From: Roseomonas aerilata DSM 19363
Lineage (GTDB): Bacteria > Pseudomonadota > Alphaproteobacteria > Acetobacterales > Acetobacteraceae
Length of the DNA: 64,000 bases
Assembly: GCF_000711725.1 (NCBI RefSeq)
Contig: NZ_JONP01000003.1
Coordinates: 1-64,000 of the forward strand
Direction of reading: 5' to 3'
The translations under genes and the position numbers were made by a program. Below are positions 17,502 to 25,868 of the stretch, piece by piece. The notes beneath the pieces were generated by a model that searched no databases, was not told where the DNA came from, and was given only the letters and a program-made list of their open reading frames with translations. Within the stretch, counting starts at the first letter, position 1. Every line of letters begins with the position of its first letter.

Positions 17502-19415
17502 GTGCCTGACCTGCTGCATCCCCAGGAGCGCGACCGACTGCTCGCGGGCCTGCGCCGGCTGCTTCGCCGCACCCTCCTGGATGGTCGCCCGCTTTCCGGC
17601 CTCGCGCATGCCGAAGCGCCCGGCGCCGCGCTCGCCGTGCTCGACAACGCCGTCGCGGCCGAGGCCCTGGCGATCCCTGCCCTGCGCGAGGCGGACCCGG
17701 TACTGGCAGAGGATCTCCTCCTCTTCCTCTCGGCGGTGGCGGAGGAGCCCGGCCCCACCACGCGGGGCCTGCGGCCACTCGAGGCCCAGGAGGCGTCGCG
17801 ACAGGTTGAGATAGTGCGGAACGACCCCGCTGGCTTCCATATCCTCACCCCCTGGCACGAGTTCACGGGCGACCTCACCCGCGGCCTGCTGCGCCAGCGG
17901 GTGCGCGAGGCGCCGGGGAGCCGCGCCAACCTCCCGGAGGAGGAGCTGCGCAAGCGCAGCGTGCTCCACACCGGCAACATGGTTCGCCTGCGCGCCACCA
18001 ACGGCGTGCCGGGCCTGCTCGGCCGCCTCTCGCTCCGCGCGCGCACGCTCGACGTGGAGGAGGCGATCACCGCCCAGGGGATCGAGGCCGAGGGCGAGGA
18101 GGCGGTGCTGTGGCACGAGAGCGCGCTGCGCCTGCGCCCCCTGCCGGGCCTCTCGCTCGATGTCGGTACCGTCCGCTACGAGTATCGGGTCTCCGCCGCC
18201 GATCCGCTGCTGCGCCTGGCCGTGACGCTGCGCGCCAGCCCCCGCACCGGCTTCTCCTCCATCCGCCTGACGACGGCGGCCGACGCGCTGTCCGACGCCG
18301 CCCCTCCCTTCGAGCACGCCTCGGTCGGCCGGGACGGCGCCCAGGTGCCCCGTTCGGAAGCTCCCTTCGATGAGGACGAGCTGATCGCGCAGGGCGCCAT
18401 CGATTCCTTCCACCTCTGGCAGTCCGGCCAGCCTGAGAAAGCGCTTGCCCTGCATATCCGGCCCCGCGCGGGGGAGGCGGTGTTCAGCGTCCGCGCCCGC
18501 GGGCGGAACGGCGCGCCGCACTGGCTCGTCCTGCGCCACGGCCTGCCCGACCTGCCGGCCGGCGGCACCGCCACCGTGCGGGAGGACCGGCTGCTCGCCC
18601 TCGGCGCCGCCCAGGGGGGGGCCGCCGCCGCGCTCCGCCTCATGCGCGTGCCCACGATGCTGACGAGCCGCGACCCTGGTCAGATGGGCATCGGCTCCAC
18701 CCTCTCCGCCCTCGCGGCCACGGTGCTGAACGCGCCCGGCTTCGCTCGTCCCCTTCCGCGCGATCGCCTCGCCGCGCTTCAGGACCTGCTCGACCGGCAG
18801 ATCACCGCCCTGCCGGAGGAGGAGGCCTCCGCGTCCCCGGTGGCGGAACTGGCCGCGCTTTCCCTCACGATGGACGCCGCCTGGCGCGCCGGCGGCCTGC
18901 CGCGCGACCGGCGCCGGCTGCGTGCCCTTCTCGGCCGCCTCGCCAAGGCCGCCTCCCCGGAGGGCGCCTTCGGCAGGGGCCTGGAGGAGCACGGCGCGGC
19001 CGTCCTGGCCCTTGCCCGCGGCGCCACCCTCATTCCCGAGCCCTGGCTGCTCGACGCGTTGCGCCGCGCCGTGCTGGCCCTGGAAGCCGAGGGGCCGCGC
19101 CTCGCCGGCACCCCGCCCGAGCCCGGCCTCCCCTCCACCCGGGCCCTTGCCGCCCTGCTGCGCGGGGTCCGGGCGGTGGAGTTCCTGGCCGAGACGGGCC
19201 GCATCCCGCCCGACGCCGCCGTGCTCGCCCGCGCCGCCGCCCTGCGGGAGGCCTCGCTCGCCACCCTATCCGGCCGCCTGCGCGCCACGGGCGACCGGCT
19301 GGAGGTGCTTTCGACCGAAGGGGGCAAGCCCGATGCGCTCGCCACCGCCTCGCTTCTCCTCGCCGTACTCTCGCCCGACGAGGTGGCGCTTTCCATGGGT
19401 CTGGTGGCGGCTTGA
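17502..19415 (+). CDS. Unrecognised 637-aa protein coupled to a DUF2272 gene
   Basis: No family is recognised. It starts with GTG, preceded by GAGGT nine bases upstream. There is no signal peptide and no clear membrane span. Residues about 1-95 are helical. About 95-380 are beta-rich with regular charged and hydrophobic alternation and distinctive stretches such as FHILTPWHEFTGDL and VLHTGNMVRL. About 390-637 are Ala/Leu/Arg-rich helices, reminiscent of an alpha/alpha toroid. That architecture occurs in some carbohydrate-active enzymes, but no catalytic signature was identified. The stop overlaps a TTG start of the next gene (TTGA), so the two are co-translated and probably act together. Confidence 0.7.
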   Translation: MPDLLHPQERDRLLAGLRRLLRRTLLDGRPLSGLAHAEAPGAALAVLDNAVAAEALAIPALREADPVLAEDLLLFLSAVAEEPGPTTRGLRPLEAQEASRQVEIVRNDPAGFHILTPWHEFTGDLTRGLLRQRVREAPGSRANLPEEELRKRSVLHTGNMVRLRATNGVPGLLGRLSLRARTLDVEEAITAQGIEAEGEEAVLWHESALRLRPLPGLSLDVGTVRYEYRVSAADPLLRLAVTLRASPRTGFSSIRLTTAADALSDAAPPFEHASVGRDGAQVPRSEAPFDEDELIAQGAIDSFHLWQSGQPEKALALHIRPRAGEAVFSVRARGRNGAPHWLVLRHGLPDLPAGGTATVREDRLLALGAAQGGAAAALRLMRVPTMLTSRDPGQMGIGSTLSALAATVLNAPGFARPLPRDRLAALQDLLDRQITALPEEEASASPVAELAALSLTMDAAWRAGGLPRDRRRLRALLGRLAKAASPEGAFGRGLEEHGAAVLALARGATLIPEPWLLDALRRAVLALEAEGPRLAGTPPEPGLPSTRALAALLRGVRAVEFLAETGRIPPDAAVLARAAALREASLATLSGRLRATGDRLEVLSTEGGKPDALATASLLLAVLSPDEVALSMGLVAA

Positions 19416-20266
19416 AAAGCACTGCCCGTTCGGCATCGCGCCTCGCTTCCCTGGCGTTGCTCCTCGCGGCCGCTGCGTGCGCTGCCCCGGCCCCGCCGCG
19501 GGAGCCGCCAATCGCCTATCCGCCCTCCGTCCGGTCCCGGATGCTGCGGATCGTCGAGGCGGAATGGATGGAGTGGGGGCGCCTTGCAGCCGGCCCCGGC
19601 CTTCCCCGCCCGCCCAGCGGTGCGGAAGGTGCGGTCGAGGCCTTCCCGCGCGTCCTCGCCTACTGGCGCGCGGTGCCCGAGGAGGAGGCCACCTCGGCCA
19701 TTGCGCGCAACCGCGCCCGCTGGTCCGCCGAACTGGGCGGCACCCCGCGCGAAGGGGTCTGGTCCGAGCCCGCCTGGTCCGCCGCCTTCGTCTCCTACGT
19801 CATGCGCGCGGCGGGGGTGGACGAGCGCGAATTCCACGCCTCCGCCTCCCACGCCTTCTACCTGGACGCCATCCTGCGCGACGCCGCCGAATTCCCCGCG
19901 CGCGCGCCCTTCCTTCCGCACGACCCCACCGGGCGCGCGCCCGAGCCCGGCGATCTCATCTGCGCCGACCGATCCCGCCGCCCGCTCGCCTCCTGGCGGG
20001 ACCGGCTGGCCGAGGTCGGGCGCTTCCGCCCGATGCACTGCGACATCGTCCTGCGCACCGCGCCGGGCGTCGCGGAAGCGGTGGGCGGCAACATCGCCGA
20101 CGCCGTGACGCTGACCCTCTATCCCACCGATGCGGCCGGGCTGGTGATGCCCCGCGGCCCCGGCGAACCAGCTGTTTTCGCCATCGTCGAGAACCGACTG
20201 GGCCGGTTGCCGCCGTTTCAGCCCACCCTGATTATTTCGGGACAAAGGGGACAGAACCCGGGCTAG
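19412..20266 (+). CDS. DUF2272-domain exported protein
   Basis: 284 aa from a TTG that overlaps the preceding stop (TTGA). The N terminus has Arg/Lys followed by LASLALLLAAAACAAP, a signal peptide with a cysteine at a possible but non-canonical lipobox. The body matches the DUF2272 pattern: EPAWSAAFVSYVMRAAGV, SASHAFYLDAIL, PEPGDLICADR, MHCDIVL and VGGNIADAVTLT. The Cys/His arrangement resembles CHAP/NlpC-like amidases, so a cell-wall hydrolase activity is plausible but not shown. It is paired with the unrecognised 637-aa protein. Confidence 0.75.
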   Translation: MKSTARSASRLASLALLLAAAACAAPAPPREPPIAYPPSVRSRMLRIVEAEWMEWGRLAAGPGLPRPPSGAEGAVEAFPRVLAYWRAVPEEEATSAIARNRARWSAELGGTPREGVWSEPAWSAAFVSYVMRAAGVDEREFHASASHAFYLDAILRDAAEFPARAPFLPHDPTGRAPEPGDLICADRSRRPLASWRDRLAEVGRFRPMHCDIVLRTAPGVAEAVGGNIADAVTLTLYPTDAAGLVMPRGPGEPAVFAIVENRLGRLPPFQPTLIISGQRGQNPG

Positions 20267-20311
20267 CCGCTTTGGTGTTCTGCCTTTCCGCTGTTTCTTG
20301 CAAAGCGGCTA
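20264..20311. repeat. 10-bp perfect inverted repeat between the DUF2272 and H-NS genes
   Basis: TAGCCGCTTT at 20264-20273, starting on the stop codon of the DUF2272 gene, is the exact reverse complement of AAAGCGGCTA at 20302-20311, with a 28-nt loop. There is no T tract behind it. It could be a weak terminator of the upstream pair or a control element for the H-NS-family gene; a possible -10 (TATAAC, 20329-20334) lies just downstream. Confidence 0.5.
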
Positions 20312-20416
20312 TCGACAAGCCTTGCCGATATAACCATGTTCCGCGCCCGTGCCGTCGCCCGCGAATTTCGGGATTCGGTGCGCCGAGTGTTGCACAGTAT
20401 TTCTCAAGGAGTTCCG

Positions 20417-20800
20417 ATGCCCGAAACAACCGAAACCACCTCGCGGCGCAAATCGGGTTTCGACCTTGACTCCATGAGCGCGCAGGAGTTGACCGCCCTT
20501 ATCGAGGCCGCGGAGGCAAAGCGCGCCGAGAAGCAGGAAGAGGCCCGCAACGCACTTATCGAGGAATTCCGCAGCAAGGCCGCTGAGATCGGGCTCGATT
20601 TCAAGACGCTCGTTCCCGCGGCCGCCGGAGCCTCCGCGCCGCAGCCCACGGGCCGCCGCACGCGGCGCGATGCCGGCGGTTCTGTCGCAGTGCGCTTCCG
20701 GGGGCCGAACGGCGAAACCTGGAGCGGCCGTGGCCGCATGCCGCGCTGGCTCTCCGCCATGGAAGCTTCCGGGCACAAGCGCGACGAATTCCGCGTCTGA
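20417..20800 (+). CDS. H-NS-family nucleoid-associated protein
   Basis: 127 aa. The ATG at 20417 is preceded by AAGGAG with good spacing, which makes it preferable to an in-frame start further upstream. The N-terminal half is a charged helix suited to oligomerisation (SAQELTALIEAAEAKRAEKQ). A flexible Ala/Pro/Arg linker follows, then the H-NS C-terminal DNA-binding domain with the minor-groove core WSGRGRMPRWLSAM and the terminal HKRDEFRV. It is expected to bind AT-rich DNA and act as a silencer of acquired genes. Single-gene unit, probably ended by the hairpin at 20909-20932. Confidence 0.9.
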   Translation: MPETTETTSRRKSGFDLDSMSAQELTALIEAAEAKRAEKQEEARNALIEEFRSKAAEIGLDFKTLVPAAAGASAPQPTGRRTRRDAGGSVAVRFRGPNGETWSGRGRMPRWLSAMEASGHKRDEFRV

Positions 20801-20908
20801 TCGATCGGCCCACCATGCGTGGCCGCCGGATATCTCTGCCGGGGATTATCTCGCCGATCTGTATTCCGGCTGGTTTTTCCCGGAAGCGGTTTCATCCGTA
20901 AGAGCGGG

Positions 20909-20932
20909 AAGGGAAGAGGCGTTTCTTCCCTT
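20909..20932 (+). terminator. Hairpin downstream of the H-NS-family gene
   Basis: AAGGGAAG and CTTCCCTT form a perfect 8-bp stem, extendable by two pairs, around an 8-nt loop. It is followed by CTCCGGAG and ATTTTC. It lies between the H-NS-family gene and the convergent Bug gene, a natural place for transcription termination, although the T tract is short. Confidence 0.45.
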
Positions 20933-20983
20933 CTCCGGAGATTTTCTCGGGGCAGGTTACGAACTGGGTGACGTTGCAGGCTC

Positions 20984-21952
20984 CTAATCGGCCGTGATGC
21001 GCGCCTCCCGGATCACCGCGCCCCATTCCGCATGATCCGACCGCCATAACGCGCCGAGCGTCTCGGGCGGGGCAGTCCGCACCTCGTTCCCGCCGCGGTC
21101 GAGCGCCTCCCGCACCCTCGGGTTGTCCATGGTGGCCACCGCGAAATCGGCCAAGGCGCCAATGATCGGGGCAGGTGTTCCCCGCGGCGCCGCCAGGGCC
21201 AGCCAGGTGTTCGCGTCGAAGCCGGGCAGGCCGCTCTCGGCCACGGTCGGCAGGTCGGGTAGCCAGGGCAGGCGCGTGATGGCCGCCGCCGCGACCGGCC
21301 GAAGCTTGCCCTCCTCGATCAGTGGCCGCGCCGTCCCGAAGGGGGAGGCCATGGCGGCCACCCGCCCGCCCATGAGGTCGGTCAGCCCCGCGATGGTGCC
21401 GCGATAGGGCACATGGGTCATCTCCACTCCTGCCCGCTGGCAGAGCAATGCCATGGCCAGGTGATGCGGCGAGCCGTTGCCGGCGGAGGCATAGGCCAGG
21501 GCCCGGGGCGCGGCCCGCGCCTGCGCGACGAGGCCGCCGATGTCGCGCACCGGTGAGTCGGCGCCGACGACGAAGACGAGCGGGCTGCGCGCCAGCAGCG
21601 CCACGGGCGCGAGGTCCGTCAGCGGGTCGATCGCCATGCGCCCGATATGCGGGTTCACGGCCACGATGTTGTTGCTCATCAACAGCAGCGTGTGCCCGTC
21701 GGGCGCGGCGCGGGCCACGGCTTCGGCGGCGATGTTGCCGCCCGCGCCGGGCCGGCTCTCCACCACGACGGCATGGGGCCAGCGCCGCCCGCTCTCCTCC
21801 GCCAAGGTGCGCGCAACGAGATCCGGCGCGCCACCGGGAGTGAAGGGCACGATGAGCCGCGGGGGCCGCATGGGGAAGGCTGGCTGGGAGAGGCCCGGCC
21901 GCGCCGCGAGCAGCAGCCCCGTCAGCGCGCCGATGCCGCGGCGGGCGATCAT
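20984..21952 (-). CDS. Bug-family (TctC) solute-binding protein, copy 1 of a pair
   Basis: 322-aa periplasmic receptor with signal peptide (MIARRGIGALTGLLLAARPG). Bug motifs are LIVPFTPGGAPDLVAR, VVVESRPGAGGNIAAEAVAR, APDGHTLLLMSNN, VPYRGTIAGLTDLMGGRV and LPTVAESGLPGFDANTWLAL. It is very similar to the next gene upstream (22032-23003), so the two look like a tandem duplication. It is the most distal gene of the minus-strand set with the dioxygenase and molybdenum hydroxylase, suggesting uptake of the aromatic or N-heterocyclic acid handled there (inference). Confidence 0.9.
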   Translation of the reverse strand: MIARRGIGALTGLLLAARPGLSQPAFPMRPPRLIVPFTPGGAPDLVARTLAEESGRRWPHAVVVESRPGAGGNIAAEAVARAAPDGHTLLLMSNNIVAVNPHIGRMAIDPLTDLAPVALLARSPLVFVVGADSPVRDIGGLVAQARAAPRALAYASAGNGSPHHLAMALLCQRAGVEMTHVPYRGTIAGLTDLMGGRVAAMASPFGTARPLIEEGKLRPVAAAAITRLPWLPDLPTVAESGLPGFDANTWLALAAPRGTPAPIIGALADFAVATMDNPRVREALDRGGNEVRTAPPETLGALWRSDHAEWGAVIREARITAD

Positions 21953-21958
21953 CCCTCG

Positions 21959-22031
21959 GTGATCCGCGCAGCGGATCGTCCGATGGTGATCCGCGCAGCG
22001 GATCGTCCGATCACAATCCGCGCGGCGCCCT
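21959..22031. repeat. 27-bp tandem repeat between two Bug genes
   Basis: Two copies at 21959-21985 and 21986-22012 differ at one base, and a degenerate third copy runs to about 22031. Each contains the inverted repeat GATCCGC-GCA-GCGGATC. The unit resembles the 3' end of the neighbouring Bug genes (the codons for VIRDARITAG), so it probably arose by repeated partial duplication of a gene end. The repeats fill nearly all of the 79-bp gap. Confidence 0.85.
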
Positions 22032-23003
22032 TCATCCGGCGGTGATCCGCGCGTCCCGGATCACCTTGCCCCAGGTCGCGTGCTCGCGCCGCCAGAGCGC
22101 GCCGGTCTCCTCCGGCCCCATCGTGTCGGGCACCAGTGCCACGCGGTCCTGCGCCGGGCGCAGCTTCGGGTCGTTCATGACGGAGGAGCAGAACTCCGCG
22201 AGGAACGCGACAGTGGCCGGCGGCGTGCCGCGCGGCACGGCCAGCGCCAGCCAGCTTCCCGCGTCGAAGCCGGGCAGGCCGCTTTCCGCGACAGTCGGTA
22301 AGTCGGGCATCCAGGGCAGGCGCGTCGCGCCCATGGCCGCGATCGGCCGCACCATACCGGCCTGGATCAGCGGCAGGGCCGGGCCGAAGGGCGAGGCCAT
22401 GCAGGCGACGCGTCCGCCGCCGACATCCGACAGGCCCTCGGGCGTGCCGCGATAGGGTACGTGGGTCATCTCGATCCCCGCCATGCCGCAGAGCATGGCC
22501 ATGGAGACGTGATGCGGCGTGCCGTTGCCGATGGAGGCGTAGGTCAGCATCCCCGGCTGCTCCCGCGCCATGGCCAGCAGTCCCGCCAGGTTGGTGGCGG
22601 GGATGTTCGTCGCGCCCACCAGCACGAAGGGGCTCTGCGCAAGCATCGAGACGGGCGCAAGGGCGGTCAGCGGGTCGATCGGCATCGGCCCGACATGCGG
22701 GTTCATGGTGATCATGTTGTTGCTGACCACCACCATGGTGTGCCCGTCCGGCGCGCTACGGGCCGCGAGTTCCGCGCCGATATTCCCCGCCGCGCCCGGC
22801 CGGTTCTCCACCACCGCGCCGAACGGCCAGCGCCGCCCGCTCTCCTCCGCCAGCATCCGCGCGGCCACGTCCAGCGAGCCGCCGGGGGTGAAGGGCACGA
22901 TGATACGGGGTGGGCGTTGCGGGAAGCCCGCGGGCTGGGCGAGGGCGGCACGCGCCAGGAAGGGGGCGGCGAGAAGGGCGGGGAGAGAGCGGCGGCGGAT
23001 CAT
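22032..23003 (-). CDS. Bug-family (TctC) solute-binding protein, copy 2 of a pair
   Basis: 323 aa from the ATG at 23003, which overlaps the stop of the molybdenum hydroxylase gene (ATGA); longer in-frame extensions run through that gene and are rejected. Signal peptide MIRRRSLPALLAAPFLARAALA. Bug signatures are IIVPFTPGGSLDVAAR, VVENRPGAAGNIGAELAAR, APDGHTMVVVSNN, VPYRGTPEGLSDVGGGRV and LPTVAESGLPGFDAGSWLAL. Translational coupling to the hydroxylase is a direct link between a receptor and a catabolic enzyme. The ligand is unknown. Confidence 0.92.
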   Translation of the reverse strand: MIRRRSLPALLAAPFLARAALAQPAGFPQRPPRIIVPFTPGGSLDVAARMLAEESGRRWPFGAVVENRPGAAGNIGAELAARSAPDGHTMVVVSNNMITMNPHVGPMPIDPLTALAPVSMLAQSPFVLVGATNIPATNLAGLLAMAREQPGMLTYASIGNGTPHHVSMAMLCGMAGIEMTHVPYRGTPEGLSDVGGGRVACMASPFGPALPLIQAGMVRPIAAMGATRLPWMPDLPTVAESGLPGFDAGSWLALAVPRGTPPATVAFLAEFCSSVMNDPKLRPAQDRVALVPDTMGPEETGALWRREHATWGKVIRDARITAG

Positions 23004-25351
23004 CGGCGGGCGTCCTGCAAGGCGGCCCAGACGCGCTCGGGCGTCGCGGGCATGTCGAGGTGCTCCACCCCCAGCGCGTCGCAGATGGCGGAGATGACGG
23101 CGGGCAATGCACCCACCGTGCCGGCCTCCCCCGCGCCCTTGGCGCCGATCGGGTTGGTGGCCGTCGGCTGCGGGTTGGACAGCACCTCGAACTCCGGCAG
23201 GTCGCCCGCCCGCGGCAGGGCGTAGTCCATGAAGGAGGCGGCGAGGAACTGCCCGCTCTCGGCGTCGAAGCGCGCCTCCTCCATCACCGCCTGGCCGAAG
23301 CCCTGGGCGATGCCGCCATGGATCTGCCCGTGCATGAGCAGCGGGTTCACCACCGTGCCCACGTCGTCGGCGACGGTATAGCGGTCGAGGGTGATGCGGC
23401 CGGTCTCGGGATCGACCTCCACCTCGCAGAGATGACACCCGTTCGGGAAGGTCGCGTCGCCCGGCGCGGCCATGGTCTGCGCGGTCAGCCCGCCATCCTC
23501 CCCGGGTGGCAGGGGGCCGGGCGCGTGGGCGGCGGCGGCCACCTGCGCCAGCGTCACGCCCTTGTCCGTGCCCGCCACGGCGAAGCGGCCGCCGGGGAGG
23601 GGGGTGAACTCGATGTCGCCTTCGTCGCATTCGAGCAGCCGGGCCGCGATCCGCCGCCCCCGCTCGATGATCCGCTCGGAGGCGCGGGCGACGGCGGTGC
23701 CGCCCGCCACCATCGTGCGGCTGCCGAAGGAGCCGCGGCCCTGCGACACCGCGTCCGTATCCCCCGCCACGATCCGCACCATTTCCGGCGCCAGGCCGAG
23801 CATGCTCGCCGCCATCTGCCGGAACACCGTCTCGTGCCCCTGGCCGTGGTTGTGCGTGCCGAGCAGGAAGGTCGCGCTGCCATCGGCGTTCACGCGGATC
23901 TCGGCCGATTCCGGGGCGGGCGTGCGCGGCGGGCCCGCGCTGATCTCGATGGCATTGGCGACGCCGAGGCCCCGCCGCATCCCCCGCGCCTCGCTGGCGG
24001 CGCGACGGGCGGGGAAGCCCGGCAGGTCGGCGGCCTCCACCGCCATCGCCATGCCGCGCGCGAAGTCACCGCTGTCGTAGGTGAAGATGAGGCCCGTCTT
24101 GTACGGCATGGCCTCGCGCGGGATGAGGTTGCGCCGGCGCAGCTCGATCCGGTCCACGCCGAGGCGCGAGGCCGCCACGTCGATCGCGCGCTCGATCGCA
24201 TAGGTCGCCTCCGGCCGCCCTGCGCCGCGATAGGGGGCCAGCGGCTGTGTATTGGTGAAAGCCCCGCGCACGGTCGCCGCAATGCGCGGCGTGCGGTAGA
24301 CGCCCGCCAGCCCGCCGAGATTGTTCGTGCTCGCATGCGGCCCCATCAGCGCGAGATAGGCGCCGAGATTGGCCGCCGTCTCGACCCGGAGCGCGAGGAA
24401 ATCTCCCTCCGCGCTCAGCGCCAGCTCCACGCGGTTATGCGTGTCGCGCCCGTGCGGGTCGCTCTGCATCCCCTCCGTCCGGTCGGCGGTCCAGCGGATC
24501 GGGCGGCCGAGGGCGCGGGCGGCGAAGAGCAGCGCCGCATGCTCCTGCGTCGGCTGCCCGCGCAGCCCGAAGGCGCCGCCCATATCCGGCGAGATCACCC
24601 GGAGCGAGGAGGCGGGGATGCCGAGGATAGCCGCCAGTTCGTCCCGCACGGGATGCGCGCCCTGCACGCCGCTGCGAAGGGTGAAGCGCCCCTCCGCCGG
24701 GTCGTGCCAGGCGACCGCCGCGCGCGGCTCCATGAAGGCGCCGACGACGCGGCTGATGCGGAAATCGAGGGAGACGACATGCGCCGCCCCCGCGATCGCC
24801 GCCGCCACCGCCGCGTGGTCGCCGAGCTTCCACTCGAAGGCGAGGTTGCCGGGCGCGAGCCCCGGCCAGACCTCCGGCGCGCCGGGCGCCAGCGCCGCCG
24901 CGGCCTCCGTCACCGCCGGCCTCGTCTCCCAATCCACGACGATGGCCTCGGCCGCATCCCGCGCCTGGGCCGCCGTATCGGCCGCCACCAGTGCCACGGG
25001 ATCACCGACATGCGCGACCGCTTCGACGGCCAGCGCCCGGTAGGGCGGCCGCGGCATGGGCGCGCCGCCGGGCAGGGCGCGCGGCACGGCGCAGGGCAGG
25101 GGCCGCAGCCCGGCTATATCCGCGCCTGTCAGGATGCCCCGAACGCCCGGCATCTCGCGCGCGTCCGTCGTGTCGATGGAAAGGATGCGCGCCGCGGCGT
25201 GCGGACTGCGCAGGAACACCGCGTGCAGCGCGCCCGGTGGCACCTCGTCCTCGGTGTAGCGGCCGAGGCCGCGCAGCAGGCGCTTGTCCTCGTGCCGGCG
25301 GACCGGGGCGCCGATGCCGGCCTCCGTGGGAAGAACCGAGCCGTCCATCAC
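23000..25351 (-). CDS. Molybdopterin-binding hydroxylase large subunit (CoxL/xanthine dehydrogenase family)
   Basis: 783 aa, the usual length for the large subunit. It begins with GAPVRRHEDKRLLRGLGRYTED, typical of CoxL-like proteins. Mo-cofactor motifs are GGAFGLRGQ, the active-site loop APYRGAGRPEA (not the AYRCSFR of genuine CO dehydrogenase), HGQGHETVF, GSFGSRT and the catalytic-glutamate segment IGAKGAGEAGTVGALPAV near the C terminus. Known relatives hydroxylate aromatic or N-heterocyclic rings or oxidise aldehydes. No [2Fe-2S] or FAD subunit genes adjoin it. It is 25 bp after the dioxygenase beta gene and overlaps a Bug receptor gene. Substrate unknown. Confidence 0.9.
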   Translation of the reverse strand: MMDGSVLPTEAGIGAPVRRHEDKRLLRGLGRYTEDEVPPGALHAVFLRSPHAAARILSIDTTDAREMPGVRGILTGADIAGLRPLPCAVPRALPGGAPMPRPPYRALAVEAVAHVGDPVALVAADTAAQARDAAEAIVVDWETRPAVTEAAAALAPGAPEVWPGLAPGNLAFEWKLGDHAAVAAAIAGAAHVVSLDFRISRVVGAFMEPRAAVAWHDPAEGRFTLRSGVQGAHPVRDELAAILGIPASSLRVISPDMGGAFGLRGQPTQEHAALLFAARALGRPIRWTADRTEGMQSDPHGRDTHNRVELALSAEGDFLALRVETAANLGAYLALMGPHASTNNLGGLAGVYRTPRIAATVRGAFTNTQPLAPYRGAGRPEATYAIERAIDVAASRLGVDRIELRRRNLIPREAMPYKTGLIFTYDSGDFARGMAMAVEAADLPGFPARRAASEARGMRRGLGVANAIEISAGPPRTPAPESAEIRVNADGSATFLLGTHNHGQGHETVFRQMAASMLGLAPEMVRIVAGDTDAVSQGRGSFGSRTMVAGGTAVARASERIIERGRRIAARLLECDEGDIEFTPLPGGRFAVAGTDKGVTLAQVAAAAHAPGPLPPGEDGGLTAQTMAAPGDATFPNGCHLCEVEVDPETGRITLDRYTVADDVGTVVNPLLMHGQIHGGIAQGFGQAVMEEARFDAESGQFLAASFMDYALPRAGDLPEFEVLSNPQPTATNPIGAKGAGEAGTVGALPAVISAICDALGVEHLDMPATPERVWAALQDARR

Positions 25352-25376
25352 GTCCCCCGCCGCCGCGCTGCCGCGG

Positions 25377-25868
25377 TCAAAGTATGATCGATATGCCGTC
25401 CAGCACGGCGTCGCAGTCGATCATGTCGAAGCGCTTGCGGCTGATCAACCAGCCCCCGGCCCCGTCCGCCTCGAACTCGTGGGTTGCCCGTCCGACATAG
25501 CGCCGGTGCCGGTTGTTGCGGAACTCCGCTACCTCGTAGGAGCAGAGCGTGCTGTTCGGCACCGGCCCCGCGCGCAGGTTGGTGACGAGCCGCACCGTCC
25601 GGCTTGGCGGCTTCTGCGCGTGGAACATTGCGTGCCGGAAGCGCCGCACCCGCGTCTCCAGCAACCGCCGGTCGTCGTAGATGTGGCTGACCGTGTCGTG
25701 CGGGCTCGCCTGGTCCCACTCCGTCGGCACCCAGTAGGCGCAGACGGGCGCGTACATCGCCAGCCACTCCTCCAGCTTCCAGGCATCCAGCAGCGCGGAT
25801 TCCTGGATCACCAGGGAGGCCAGCGCGGGGTCGAGCGCCGGGGCGGGCGCCTCCAGAACCGCGCTCAT
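25377..25868 (-). CDS. Aromatic-ring-hydroxylating dioxygenase beta subunit
   Basis: 163-aa small subunit of a Rieske dioxygenase, with the cystatin/NTF2-like fold of the family. Visible pattern: LVIQESALLDAWKLEEWLAMY, YWVPTEWDQ, SHIYDDRRLLETRVRRF, PSRTVRLVTNLRAG and a C-terminal SRKRFDMIDCDAVLDG. The start at 25868 overlaps the stop of the alpha subunit by ATGA; upstream in-frame extension is shadow sequence. It stabilises the alpha subunit in an alpha3beta3 complex. A separate ferredoxin and reductase are required but not encoded here. Confidence 0.9.
   Translation of the reverse strand: MSAVLEAPAPALDPALASLVIQESALLDAWKLEEWLAMYAPVCAYWVPTEWDQASPHDTVSHIYDDRRLLETRVRRFRHAMFHAQKPPSRTVRLVTNLRAGPVPNSTLCSYEVAEFRNNRHRRYVGRATHEFEADGAGGWLISRKRFDMIDCDAVLDGISIIL

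Noticed and set aside
23004-23630. Upstream extension of the Bug gene ending at 22032
   Set aside because: The extension is Arg/Gly-rich shadow sequence inside the Mo hydroxylase gene; the ATG at 23003 opens a proper signal peptide.
23000-25351. Carbon monoxide dehydrogenase large subunit
   Set aside because: The active-site loop reads APYRGAGR rather than AYRCSFR and no coxM/coxS genes adjoin, so CO oxidation is not supported.
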